From assembly GCF_018333235.1 (NCBI RefSeq), contig NZ_BORP01000001.1, positions 868,001 through 932,000 of the forward strand: 64,000 nucleotides of DNA, read 5' to 3'. The stretch's first letter is position 1. Every line of letters starts with the position of its first letter. The notes below the pieces were generated by a model. The model had not been told where the DNA came from. It was given only the letters and a program-made list of their open reading frames with translations, and searched no databases. Source of the stretch: Ornithinibacillus bavariensis. GTDB lineage: Bacteria; Bacillota; Bacilli; Bacillales; Amphibacillaceae. Positions 7,863 to 16,271 of this stretch are shown one piece after another. A program made the position numbers and the translations under genes.

Positions 7863-10313
7863 TTGTCACAGTCTGAAAAATATCTCGATTTACCACTAGA
7901 AGAAGTAATTGGTGATCGATTCGGTAGATATAGTAAATACATTATCCAGGATCGTGCACTACCAGATGCACGAGACGGATTAAAACCAGTACAACGTCGT
8001 ATACTTTATGCGATGTTTCGAGAAAAGAATACTCATGATAAGCATTTTCGTAAATCGGCAAAAACTGTCGGTAATGTTATTGGTAATTATCATCCACATG
8101 GTGATACTTCCGTTTATGATGCTATGGTTCGTTTAAGTCAGGACTGGAAAATGCGAAATGAATTAATTGAGATGCATGGTAATAATGGTAGCGTAGATGG
8201 TGACCCACCTGCAGCAATGCGTTATACAGAAGCAAGACTGTCTAGCATCTCATCAGAATTGCTTCGCGATCTAAATAAAGAAACAGTCGATTTTGTTCCG
8301 AATTTTGATGATACGGATCAAGAGCCTGTTGTTTTACCAGCAAAATTTCCTAATTTACTCGTAAATGGGTCAACTGGAATCTCTGCTGGGTATGCTACCG
8401 ATATCCCACCACATAATCTTGGTGAAGTTATTGATGCGGTAATTAAACGTATTGATAACCCAAATAGTACAGTTGATCAATTAATGAAGTCAATTAAAGG
8501 TCCAGACTTTCCTACTGGTGGAATAATTCAAGGGATTGATGGAATTAAAAAAGCTTATGAAACTGGAAGAGGGAAAATTGTTCTTCGAGGCAAGGCGACA
8601 GTAGAACCACTTCGAGGAAATAGAGAACAAATTGTTATTGATGAAATTCCCTTTGATGTTAACAAAGCAAATCTTGTAAAGAAAATAGATGAGCTTCGGT
8701 TTGATCGTAAGGTAGAAGGAATTGCAGAGGTTCGTGATGAAACAGACCGAACTGGATTACGTATTGTAATTGAATTAAAAAAAGACGTAAATAGTGAAGG
8801 TGTTCTAAACTATCTTTATAAAAATACGGAATTGCAGATTGCGTACCATTTTAATATGGTAGCGATTCAAGACCGTACACCAAAGCTTCTATCTTTACCG
8901 GAAATGCTTGATGCTTATATTCTGCACCAAAAGGAAGTTGTAACAAGAGCAACACAATATGATTTAAAACACGCTAAAGATCGTGCACATATTGTAGAAG
9001 GGTTAATCAAGGCTATTTCCATATTAGATGAGCTAATAGCAACCATTCGAGCTGCAAAAGATAAGCAGGATGCGAAGCGTTCTATTATGGAAAAATATGA
9101 TTTTACTGAAAGACAAGCAGAAGCAATTGTTATGTTACAGCTTTACCGTTTAACCAATACAGACGTTACAGCTCTTGAACGTGAAGCGGATGAACTACGT
9201 TTAAAGATAGCTGAATATGAGTCTATTTTAGCTAGTGAAAAGAAGTTGTTTGATACAATCAAAACGGATTTAAAACAATTGAAAAAACAGTATGCCGACC
9301 GTCGTAAAACCATTATACAAGAGGAAATTGAAGAATTAACAATCGATATCGAAGTTACAGTAGCGAGTGAAGATGTTTTAATTTCCGTTACTAAGGAAGG
9401 TTATATTAAAAGGACAAGTTTACGTTCTTATGCTGCTTCAAATGGTGAAGACCTTGCAATAAAAGAAGATGATTACTTAGTTGGGCTTATCGAAGCGAAT
9501 ACAACTGATAAAATTCTATTATTTACGAATAAGGGTAAATACCTATATGTGCCGGTTTTTGAATTACCAGAAATTAGATGGAAGGATATTGGTCAACATA
9601 TATCTAACATTGTTCCAATCGATAAGGACGAATATATTGTTGAATGCATACCGGTACGAGAATTTAAGGAAGAAGAATACCTTATTTTCTTCACGAAGAA
9701 CGGAATGATAAAACGAAGTGAATTAAAGATTTATGAGGCACAACGATATTCGAAGGCCTTAATTGCTCTTAATCTTAAGCAGGGTGATGAGGTTGTTAGC
9801 GTTTGTCAGACGAAGGGATATTCAGATGTATTCATTGCTACTCACAAGGGGTACGGACTTTGGTATCATGAAACAGAGGTACCTATTGTTGGACAACGAG
9901 CTGCTGGTGTAAAGGCAATTAACTTGAAAGATGATGATTTTGTCATTAGTGGACAGGTTTTTGATGATTTATCCGAACCTTCTTTAGTGATAGTCACACA
10001 ACGCGGTGCTGCCAAACGAATGAAACTAAGGGAATTTGAGAAGACAACACGGGCAAAACGTGGTTTAATGATGCTACGTGAGCTAAAAAACAAACCTCAC
10101 CGTATCGTTGGATTTTATGCAACAAATAAAAATGATACGATTTGCTTCCAAACTGCTAAAGGAGAGACACACCATATTATTCCTTTTGAATTAGCCACAA
10201 GTGATCGAAGTAGTAATGGCTCCTTTATTATCGATTCTGACAAACAAGGAGAAGTTGTAGAGGTTTGGAAAGAAGCAAATTATGAAAAGCCGTTTGACCC
10301 AACTATTGATTAA
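7863..10313 (+). CDS. parC: DNA topoisomerase IV subunit A (ParC/GrlA)
   Basis: This 816-residue DNA breakage-reunion subunit has its catalytic tyrosine in AAMRYTEARLS, at about Y121. The winged-helix part carries NYHPHGDTSVYDAMVR, the quinolone-resistance determining region. The residue equivalent to Ser80 of Staphylococcus GrlA is threonine (T82), and Glu84 is aspartate (D86). The C-terminal beta-pinwheel repeats (KEGYIKRTSL, NGMIKRSEL, RGAAKRMKL) are complete. The start is TTG at 7863 after AAGGGGGG. It forms an operon with parE and ends at a clear terminator. Confidence 0.97.
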   Translation: MSQSEKYLDLPLEEVIGDRFGRYSKYIIQDRALPDARDGLKPVQRRILYAMFREKNTHDKHFRKSAKTVGNVIGNYHPHGDTSVYDAMVRLSQDWKMRNELIEMHGNNGSVDGDPPAAMRYTEARLSSISSELLRDLNKETVDFVPNFDDTDQEPVVLPAKFPNLLVNGSTGISAGYATDIPPHNLGEVIDAVIKRIDNPNSTVDQLMKSIKGPDFPTGGIIQGIDGIKKAYETGRGKIVLRGKATVEPLRGNREQIVIDEIPFDVNKANLVKKIDELRFDRKVEGIAEVRDETDRTGLRIVIELKKDVNSEGVLNYLYKNTELQIAYHFNMVAIQDRTPKLLSLPEMLDAYILHQKEVVTRATQYDLKHAKDRAHIVEGLIKAISILDELIATIRAAKDKQDAKRSIMEKYDFTERQAEAIVMLQLYRLTNTDVTALEREADELRLKIAEYESILASEKKLFDTIKTDLKQLKKQYADRRKTIIQEEIEELTIDIEVTVASEDVLISVTKEGYIKRTSLRSYAASNGEDLAIKEDDYLVGLIEANTTDKILLFTNKGKYLYVPVFELPEIRWKDIGQHISNIVPIDKDEYIVECIPVREFKEEEYLIFFTKNGMIKRSELKIYEAQRYSKALIALNLKQGDEVVSVCQTKGYSDVFIATHKGYGLWYHETEVPIVGQRAAGVKAINLKDDDFVISGQVFDDLSEPSLVIVTQRGAAKRMKLREFEKTTRAKRGLMMLRELKNKPHRIVGFYATNKNDTICFQTAKGETHHIIPFELATSDRSSNGSFIIDSDKQGEVVEVWKEANYEKPFDPTID

Positions 10314-10322
10314 TGTTTCGAG

Positions 10323-10356
10323 GACAGACTGTTTATGAAGCAGTCTGTCTTTTTAT
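10323..10356 (+). terminator. Rho-independent terminator of parEC
   Basis: GACAGACTG pairs with CAGTCTGTC over a 9-base loop, followed by TTTTT. Confidence 0.9.
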
Positions 10357-10457
10357 AGACTTTTTGTAAAGAATAAAAATAGTTTATGGAAAATAAAGGG
10401 TTTTTATGTCGATTTGTAGAATTAATACTAGACAAATTCATTAGGAGGAAAAGTTTC

Positions 10458-10904
10458 ATGGAAAGTAAAAATTATGGGTTACCGATTTTAGGGGCATTAC
10501 TAGCAGCTATCGTAGGGGGAGTTGTATGGGCATTAATCGCCATTATAACAGAATACGAAATTGGCATTGTTGCTTGGGCAATCGGTGGACTAACTGGTTA
10601 TATCGTTTTCTACTTGGCAAAAGGAAGCGTAACCTCATTACATCAAGTAATTGCCGTAGTTGGAAGTTTAATTGGAATTTTACTAGGTAAATATTTTATA
10701 TTAGGCTATTACTATGAGAACAGTATTTCAGGCATATTTAATAGTGAGGTAATTATGCATTTTGGTGATAATATTTCTGTTTTGTTTGGTGGAATGGATA
10801 TTGTTTTCGTCTTACTTGCAGTTGTTACTGCATGGCAGTTACCAGCTCAACTTGGTAGTAAGAACCAAACAACTGAACAGATTCAAGAGACAAAGGCGGA
10901 ATAA
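10458..10904 (+). CDS. Uncharacterised four-helix membrane protein
   Basis: This 148-residue protein has about four hydrophobic segments: near residues 8-30 (LPILGALLAAIVGGVVWALIA), 34-52, 60-80 and 108-125. A polar tail rich in Gln and Glu follows. ATG at 10458 is preferred because AGGAGGAAAAG precedes it; the frame is open further upstream without a ribosome binding site. I do not recognise the family. The gene stands alone between two terminators and is probably a single transcript. No catalytic motif is visible. Confidence 0.8.
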   Translation: MESKNYGLPILGALLAAIVGGVVWALIAIITEYEIGIVAWAIGGLTGYIVFYLAKGSVTSLHQVIAVVGSLIGILLGKYFILGYYYENSISGIFNSEVIMHFGDNISVLFGGMDIVFVLLAVVTAWQLPAQLGSKNQTTEQIQETKAE

Positions 10905-10935
10905 TAATTATTTATTTTGGTAAAATAAAAAAAAT

Positions 10936-10975
10936 CAAACAGACTGCTAGATTTTTTTAGTAGTCTGTTTTTTAA
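10936..10975 (+). terminator. Rho-independent terminator
   Basis: AAACAGACTGCTA pairs with TAGTAGTCTGTTT around a short T-rich loop, followed by T residues. Confidence 0.85.
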
Positions 10976-11027
10976 TTAATACGAAGGCTATAAAAAAGAT
11001 AAAAATTTATGGAATAGGTAATGTAGA

Positions 11028-11804
11028 ATGATAATTACAACAGCAGGGCGAGCTTCTAGTCCTCTATCACTAAAGGCTAAAAAGCTGGCCAAACAATATG
11101 GATTTTTGTATAAAGAAAGAAATAGTGAATCAATTGAAGCAATGAAAAATCAATTACAAGAACATATTATCGTCGTGGCAAAAAATGGTTTATTTATTTC
11201 ACCTTTAAATAGTTCAACACGTCTATTCTTTCACCCTAATTTAGCTATGGTAAGAGCAAAACGTGTTTTAAAAGGTGAGCATGATCCGCTTATTCAGACA
11301 GCAAAACTTAAGGAGGGGATGAAGTTTCTCGATTGTACGCTGGGCTTAGCATCTGATAGTATTATTGCTAGTCTTGCTGTTGGGACTTCTGGTGCTGTAA
11401 CGGGACTTGAAGGTAATGACTTATTGTACTTGCTTGCAAGAGAAGGATTAAAAGACTTTTCAACTGCAAATAGGGAAATCGATACTGCTATGAAAAGAAT
11501 AAATGTCGTCAATATTGATCATCTTGAATATTTACGACAAACTCCTGATAAATCCTATGATGTCGTTTATTTTGACCCAATGTTTCAAGAAGCTATCGAA
11601 TCTTCAAGTGGTATAAATTCTATACGCGAGCAAGCATTATGGACTGATATAAGCTCAGAGGTAATTACCGAAGCAAAACGAGTTGCTAGGCAGTGTATCC
11701 TTATGAAGGACTACTATAAAAGTGCGAGATTTAAAAGGCTTGGGTTCACACAGCATATACGGAAAACATCCTTATTTCACTATGGGACTATAGAACTTTT
11801 ATAG
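11028..11804 (+). CDS. Class I SAM-dependent methyltransferase (RsmJ/YpiP-like)
   Basis: This 258-residue protein has the SAM-binding motif LDCTLGLASDSIIAS at about residues 101-115, the acidic SAM-ribose segment VTGLEGN, and the catalytic-type motif VVYFDPMFQ near residue 182. The layout resembles RsmJ (16S rRNA guanine-N2 methyltransferase) and the YpiP group of Bacillus. The substrate here is unknown. The ribosome binding site is weak (AGGTAATGTAG before the ATG). The next gene, tetR, starts about 70 bases downstream on the same strand and may be co-transcribed. Confidence 0.8.
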   Translation: MIITTAGRASSPLSLKAKKLAKQYGFLYKERNSESIEAMKNQLQEHIIVVAKNGLFISPLNSSTRLFFHPNLAMVRAKRVLKGEHDPLIQTAKLKEGMKFLDCTLGLASDSIIASLAVGTSGAVTGLEGNDLLYLLAREGLKDFSTANREIDTAMKRINVVNIDHLEYLRQTPDKSYDVVYFDPMFQEAIESSSGINSIREQALWTDISSEVITEAKRVARQCILMKDYYKSARFKRLGFTQHIRKTSLFHYGTIELL

Positions 11805-11874
11805 GTAACTTCTTCTTTTTAAATTCTGAAAAGTGTGATACGCTATAAATGAAAAAAGGAGAGGAGGGCTTCGA

Positions 11875-12444
11875 ACGGATCTCAGACAAAAAATCATTTA
11901 TAATGCGCTACATTTATTTGAAAAATATGGCTTCCATGGTGTAACAGTAAACCAAATTGTAGAAAAAACTGGTGCATCAAAAGGTGGATTTTATCATCAT
12001 TTTACGTCAAAGGATGAATTGCTTTTTGTCATTCACGATACATTTATTACGTATGTGCTTGAAAAAGCCTACATAGCAAAGAACACCTACGAATCTCCAA
12101 CTAAAAAGTTACAAGCAATTATAAAGAGCTTTGTACAAGTATTTGATTTGTATAAGCCACATATTTCTGTATTCTATCAGGAAAATGTTTACTTAAAATC
12201 AAATTATGAAGAATTGATTAAAGCAAAACGTGATCAGTTTAAGAATATTATCCTTGAAACCATTCGTGAGGGTAAGGCAAGTGGAGAATTTCGTCATGAT
12301 CTTTCGGATGAAATTACCAGTATGGCAATACTTGGAATGGTAAACTGGACCTATAAGTGGTACCGTAAATCAGGAGAAAAATCAATTGACGAAATCGGTG
12401 ACTTATATGTCGACTTAATCATGAGATCAATAGTAAACGACTAA
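11875..12444 (+). CDS. TetR/AcrR-family transcriptional regulator with a candidate ACG start
   Basis: The frame encodes 189 residues. The N-terminal helix-turn-helix reads LRQKIIYNALHLFEKYG, then GVTVNQIVEKTGASKGGFYHHFTSKDELL, which is textbook TetR. The C-terminal ligand domain follows. No ATG, GTG, TTG or CTG exists in frame between the upstream stop (11836) and 12019, which is already past the helix-turn-helix. ACG at 11875 lies 7 bases after GGAGG (11863-11867), so a near-cognate ACG start or a base error is likely. It probably controls the acyl-CoA dehydrogenase/carboxylase operon downstream through the palindrome at 12503, like the fatty-acid and leucine degradation repressors of this family. 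Confidence 0.75.
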   Translation, partial: TDLRQKIIYNALHLFEKYGFHGVTVNQIVEKTGASKGGFYHHFTSKDELLFVIHDTFITYVLEKAYIAKNTYESPTKKLQAIIKSFVQVFDLYKPHISVFYQENVYLKSNYEELIKAKRDQFKNIILETIREGKASGEFRHDLSDEITSMAILGMVNWTYKWYRKSGEKSIDEIGDLYVDLIMRSIVND

Positions 12445-12502
12445 ATGTAAGCGCTCTATTTTGATAGAATACTAGTTTAGTAACATTTTTTTCTATTTTT
12501 AC

Positions 12503-12520
12503 AGACCAACCAGTCGGTCT
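12503..12520. promoter_or_regulatory. Candidate TetR operator upstream of the carboxylase operon
   Basis: AGACCAACCAGTCGGTCT is an imperfect inverted repeat with perfect AGACC/GGTCT arms. It lies 26 bases before the acyl-CoA dehydrogenase start. Its position and form suit a TetR-family repressor, most simply the one encoded just upstream. Confidence 0.65.
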
Positions 12521-12545
12521 ATCTACTGATTTAGGAGGGAAACAT

Positions 12546-13688
12546 ATGGATTTTAATTTAACCAAAGAACAATCCATGATTCGTAAAATGGTTCGAGATT
12601 TTGCTGAAGAAGTAATTAAGCCTAGAACAATTGAGATTGATAAGGAAGCTAAGTTTCCGTTGGATATTTTTAAACAAATGGGTGAGCTTGGTTTACTAGG
12701 GATTCCATTCCCAGAGAAATATGGTGGCTCAGGTGGAGACACATTATCCTACGCTATTGCTGTAGAGGAAATTGGCCGTGTATGTGGTAGTACTGGTTTA
12801 AGCTATGCTGCAGCAGTATCTCTTGGTGCAAGCCCAATATATTATTTTGGAACAGAAGAGCAGAAGGAAAAATTTTTAACTCCTCTTGCAGAAGGAAAAG
12901 CCTTGGGTTCATTTGGATTAACAGAACCAAATGCCGGATCAGATGCAGGAGGAACTAAAACGACAGCAATCATCGATGGTGATGATTTTGTCATAAATGG
13001 TGAAAAATGCTTTATAACGAATGCAAGCTATGCCGAAACGTTAATTGTTACTGCAGTTACTGGTAAAAATGAAAAAGGTAGAAACATTATTTCCGCTATT
13101 ATTGTTCCGACGAATGTGGAAGGGGTCAAGATAACAAGTAATTATGATAAGATGGGTGTTCGTGGTTCAGATACAGCTGAAATTGTTTTAGACAATGTAC
13201 GTGTTCCAAGAACGAACCTTTTAGGAGATCCTGATAAAGGCTTTAGTCAATTCTTATACACGCTGGATGGTGGAAGAATTTCTATTGCTGCTTTAGGACT
13301 TGGAATTGCTCAAGCATCACTAGAAAAAGCCTTACAATATGCTAAAGAAAGAAAGCAATTTGGTAAATCTATTTCGAGCTTCCAAGCAATTCAATTTAAG
13401 CTTGCTGATATTGCAATGGAGGTGGAGCTTGCTCGAAATATGGTGTATAAGGCAGCATGGTTAAAGGATAATAACCAACCATTTACGAAAGAATCCGCCT
13501 ATGCGAAATTATTTGCAACAGAAACAGCTTTCCGTGCAGCTAATCAGGCCATTCAAATACATGGTGGTTATGGTTATATGCGTGAGTATGAGGTTGAACG
13601 ATATTTACGGGATGCTAAATTACTTGAAATCGGTGAGGGAACATCGGAAGTTCAACGACTAGTAATTGCTAGACAGTTAGGCTGCTAG
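12546..13688 (+). CDS. yngJ: Acyl-CoA dehydrogenase (YngJ-like, probably isovaleryl-/short branched-chain)
   Basis: This 380-residue FAD enzyme oxidises acyl-CoA to enoyl-CoA. The signatures are ALGSFGLTEPNAGSDAGG, the FAD/substrate segment GEKCFITNASYAETL, and the C-terminal motif QIHGGYGYMREYEVERYLRDAK, with the likely catalytic Glu in REYEVER-YLRDAKLLEIGEGTSE. The length is normal. The gene opens a co-directional block with biotin carboxylase, BCCP, enoyl-CoA hydratase and carboxyltransferase. That order matches the yng operon of B. subtilis for leucine-type acyl-CoA breakdown. The ATG follows AGGAGG. Confidence 0.92.
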   Translation: MDFNLTKEQSMIRKMVRDFAEEVIKPRTIEIDKEAKFPLDIFKQMGELGLLGIPFPEKYGGSGGDTLSYAIAVEEIGRVCGSTGLSYAAAVSLGASPIYYFGTEEQKEKFLTPLAEGKALGSFGLTEPNAGSDAGGTKTTAIIDGDDFVINGEKCFITNASYAETLIVTAVTGKNEKGRNIISAIIVPTNVEGVKITSNYDKMGVRGSDTAEIVLDNVRVPRTNLLGDPDKGFSQFLYTLDGGRISIAALGLGIAQASLEKALQYAKERKQFGKSISSFQAIQFKLADIAMEVELARNMVYKAAWLKDNNQPFTKESAYAKLFATETAFRAANQAIQIHGGYGYMREYEVERYLRDAKLLEIGEGTSEVQRLVIARQLGC

Positions 13689-13723
13689 AAACTAGATTTC
13701 TTGATATGGTTAGGGGTGAAGTG

Positions 13724-15076
13724 ATGATCTCGAAAATACTGATTGCCAATCGAGGCGAAATAGCAGTAAGGATTATGAGAACGTGTAAAAAATTAGGAAT
13801 TTCATCGGTTGCCGTTTATTCTGAGGGAGATAAAGCAGCACCATTTGTACAGATGGCTGATGAAAGCTATCTTTTAGGTCCTGCAAGGGTGAATGAGAGT
13901 TATTTAAACGTTGATAGGATATTAGATATAGCCAAAAGATGTGGTGCAGATGCGATTCACCCAGGTTATGGTTTTTTGAGTGAAAATGGTAGTTTTGCCG
14001 AAAAATGTGAAGCATCTGGCATTACATTTATCGGTCCAACTAGTCAAGTGATGGAAATGATGGGTAGTAAGATTGAAGCACGAAAAGCAATGAAGACGGC
14101 TAATATTCCAATAGTGCCAGGTACAGAGGATGCAGTTCATTCGAAAGAGGAAGCAATTGAAGTTGCTAAAAGTATTGGTTATCCTATTATGCTGAAAGCC
14201 TCAGCAGGTGGTGGCGGTATCGGTATGCAAGTGGTACATTCCGATGAAGAGCTACTTAAGGCATTTGAGAATAACGCGAAGCGGGCGGAGAGTTTTTTCG
14301 GTGATGGAGCAATGTTTTTAGAGAAAAAGATTGATCATGCTCGTCATATAGAGATACAGATATTAGCAGATAAGTTTGGGAACGCTGTGCATTTGTTTGA
14401 ACGGGAATGTTCCATTCAGCGAAGAAACCAAAAGGTTGTTGAAGAGGCACCTTCTCCTTTTCTATCGGAGACCACTCGTCAACGAATGGGAAAGGCTGCA
14501 GTAAACGCAGCTAAAGCTCTAGGGTATACCAATGCTGGAACGATTGAATTTTTAGTAGACGCGAACGAAAATTATTACTTTCTTGAAATGAATACTAGAA
14601 TTCAAGTCGAGCACCCGATAACTGAAGAAATTACTGGTATTGATATTGTAGCGGAACAAATTAACATAGCAAATGGTAATAGCTTATCTTTAAAGCAAGA
14701 AGATTTAACCATTAAGGGTCATGCAATTGAAGCTAGAATTTACGCGGAGGATCCAAATACTTTTTTCCCATCTCCTGGACATATAACAGTATTTGATATA
14801 CCTAAAGGAGAGAATATCCGGCTTGAGTCTGCAGTTACTAGTGATTATCAAGTAACACCTTTTTATGACCCAATGATTAGTAAGCTTATTGTTAAAGGCA
14901 ATACAAGACAAGAAGCAATTCAATTACTTATACACACATTAGAAAAAACAAAGGTCGAAGGGATTAAGACCAATATCCCCTTACTACTTGAGATTGCGCA
15001 ACATCATGAATATCAAGCTGGTAATACAACAACAAGCTTTATAGTAGATTATCTTAGACCATTAAAAAGGAAGTAA
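13724..15076 (+). CDS. yngH: Acyl-CoA carboxylase biotin carboxylase subunit (YngH-like)
   Basis: This 450-residue ATP-grasp enzyme carboxylates biotin with bicarbonate and ATP. It starts KILIANRGEIAVRIMRTCKKLG, then has DAIHPGYGFLSENGSFAEKC, the glycine-rich ATP loop KASAGGGGIGM, the ERECSIQRRNQKVVEEAPSP segment, and EMNTRIQVEHPITEEITG. ATG at 13724 follows AGGGGTGA; an upstream in-frame ATG at 13706 has no such site. It lacks a fused biotin carrier, which is supplied by the next small gene. It is probably the methylcrotonyl-CoA-type carboxylase of this operon, not the fatty-acid AccC. Confidence 0.93.
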   Translation: MISKILIANRGEIAVRIMRTCKKLGISSVAVYSEGDKAAPFVQMADESYLLGPARVNESYLNVDRILDIAKRCGADAIHPGYGFLSENGSFAEKCEASGITFIGPTSQVMEMMGSKIEARKAMKTANIPIVPGTEDAVHSKEEAIEVAKSIGYPIMLKASAGGGGIGMQVVHSDEELLKAFENNAKRAESFFGDGAMFLEKKIDHARHIEIQILADKFGNAVHLFERECSIQRRNQKVVEEAPSPFLSETTRQRMGKAAVNAAKALGYTNAGTIEFLVDANENYYFLEMNTRIQVEHPITEEITGIDIVAEQINIANGNSLSLKQEDLTIKGHAIEARIYAEDPNTFFPSPGHITVFDIPKGENIRLESAVTSDYQVTPFYDPMISKLIVKGNTRQEAIQLLIHTLEKTKVEGIKTNIPLLLEIAQHHEYQAGNTTTSFIVDYLRPLKRK

Positions 15077-15094
15077 CTGAAGGAGGAAATAAGG

Positions 15095-15307
15095 ATGGAA
15101 GAAGTAAGAGCAATGATGGCAGGTAATGTTTGGAAAATAGTCGTATCAGAGGGAGAAGCGGTCGAAGCTGATCAAGATATTGTCATTTTAGAATCGATGA
15201 AAATGGAAATTCCAATTGCTACAGAGGATGGCGGTATTGTAAAAGAAATAAAGGTACAAGAAGGCGACTTTGTAAATGAAGGCGATTTAATTGCAGTGAT
15301 TGAGTAA
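15095..15307 (+). CDS. yngHB: Biotin/lipoyl attachment domain protein (BCCP, YngHB-like)
   Basis: This 70-residue single-domain biotin carrier has the biotinylation motif ESMKMEIP, with Lys at about residue 35, flanked by the typical barrel pattern (VSEGEAVEADQDIVILESMKM and VQEGDFVNEGDLIAVIE). It carries carboxybiotin between the biotin carboxylase upstream and the carboxyltransferase encoded downstream. The ATG follows AAGGAGG. In B. subtilis the HMG-CoA lyase gene yngG comes next. Here the next 168 bases hold no gene. Confidence 0.94.
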   Translation: MEEVRAMMAGNVWKIVVSEGEAVEADQDIVILESMKMEIPIATEDGGIVKEIKVQEGDFVNEGDLIAVIE

Positions 15308-15437
15308 AATATGAAGTTGGAATATGCTATTAAATCCATTCAACATCAAATGAATTTCTCATTCAGCGTAGTATATTTTGGAACGGATTGGTTCCTCCAT
15401 AATATTACATTGTATTAATTGTTGAGAAAATAGCACT

Positions 15438-15446
15438 GACTCAGTC
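15438..15446. promoter_or_regulatory. Small palindrome upstream of enoyl-CoA hydratase gene
   Basis: GACTCAGTC is a perfect 9-base inverted repeat in the 168-base gap before yngF. It could be a second regulator site or part of an internal promoter, but it is short enough to be chance. Confidence 0.25.
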
Positions 15447-15475
15447 TTTATACGCATTTAGGGGGTACTTACATT

Positions 15476-16255
15476 ATGGCCTTAGTAGAATTAAAAAGAG
15501 TAGATCATCATATCGCCCTTGTAAAATTGAATAGGAGTGACGCTGCGAATGCTTTGTCAAAAGCGCTATTAGATGAGTTAAATGTAATGATAGATAGGGT
15601 CAATCAGGATAAAACCATTCATTGTGTTATTGTTACTGGATCAGGTGAGAAGGCATTTTGTGCTGGTGCAGACCTTAAGGAAAGAAGAGGAATGTCAGAT
15701 GAACAGGTAATCGAGACTGTTTCTTATATCGGAAAAACCATTTCCAAATTGGAAGCAATGGAAGTACCTGTCATAGCGGCTTTAAATGGTGTAGCCTTTG
15801 GTGGTGGTTTAGAGTTAGCTCTTGCTTGTGATATTCGTATAGCAGCAGACAATACTAAATTAGGGTTGACTGAGACATCCTTGGCAATTATTCCAGGTGC
15901 TGGTGGAACACAACGTTTACCTCGATTAATTGGTTTAGGGCGTGCCAAGCAATTAATTTATACTGCAAAGGCGATTTCAGCAGAACAAGCGTTAGCATTT
16001 GGGTTAGTGGAAGAAATCACTTCAAAGAATGACCTATTAGAGGCTGCATTTTCCATGGCAAAGTCCATTGCTAAAAATGGTCCCATAGCATTACGAATGG
16101 CGAAATCAGCTATTAACCAAGGAATGCAAGTGGATTTACCTTCTGGATTAGCAATAGAGCATGAATGCTATAAACAAACGATTCCAACCAAGGATAGAGT
16201 AGAGGGATTAGAGGCATTTAGGGAAAAGCGTTTACCAGTGTATCGAGGAGAATAA
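15476..16255 (+). CDS. yngF: Enoyl-CoA hydratase/methylglutaconyl-CoA hydratase (YngF-like)
   Basis: This 259-residue crotonase-fold protein has the oxyanion-hole motifs KAFCAGADLKERR (residues 57-69) and NGVAFGGGLELALACDIR (103-120), and the catalytic glutamate region LGLTETSLAIIPGAGGTQRLPR. It hydrates enoyl-CoA; in the leucine pathway the substrate would be 3-methylglutaconyl-CoA, an assignment from operon context. The ATG follows GGGGG at 15462-15466. It is followed 16 bases later by the carboxyltransferase gene. Confidence 0.92.
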   Translation: MALVELKRVDHHIALVKLNRSDAANALSKALLDELNVMIDRVNQDKTIHCVIVTGSGEKAFCAGADLKERRGMSDEQVIETVSYIGKTISKLEAMEVPVIAALNGVAFGGGLELALACDIRIAADNTKLGLTETSLAIIPGAGGTQRLPRLIGLGRAKQLIYTAKAISAEQALAFGLVEEITSKNDLLEAAFSMAKSIAKNGPIALRMAKSAINQGMQVDLPSGLAIEHECYKQTIPTKDRVEGLEAFREKRLPVYRGE

Positions 16256-16271
16256 AATAGGAGGTTTATCC

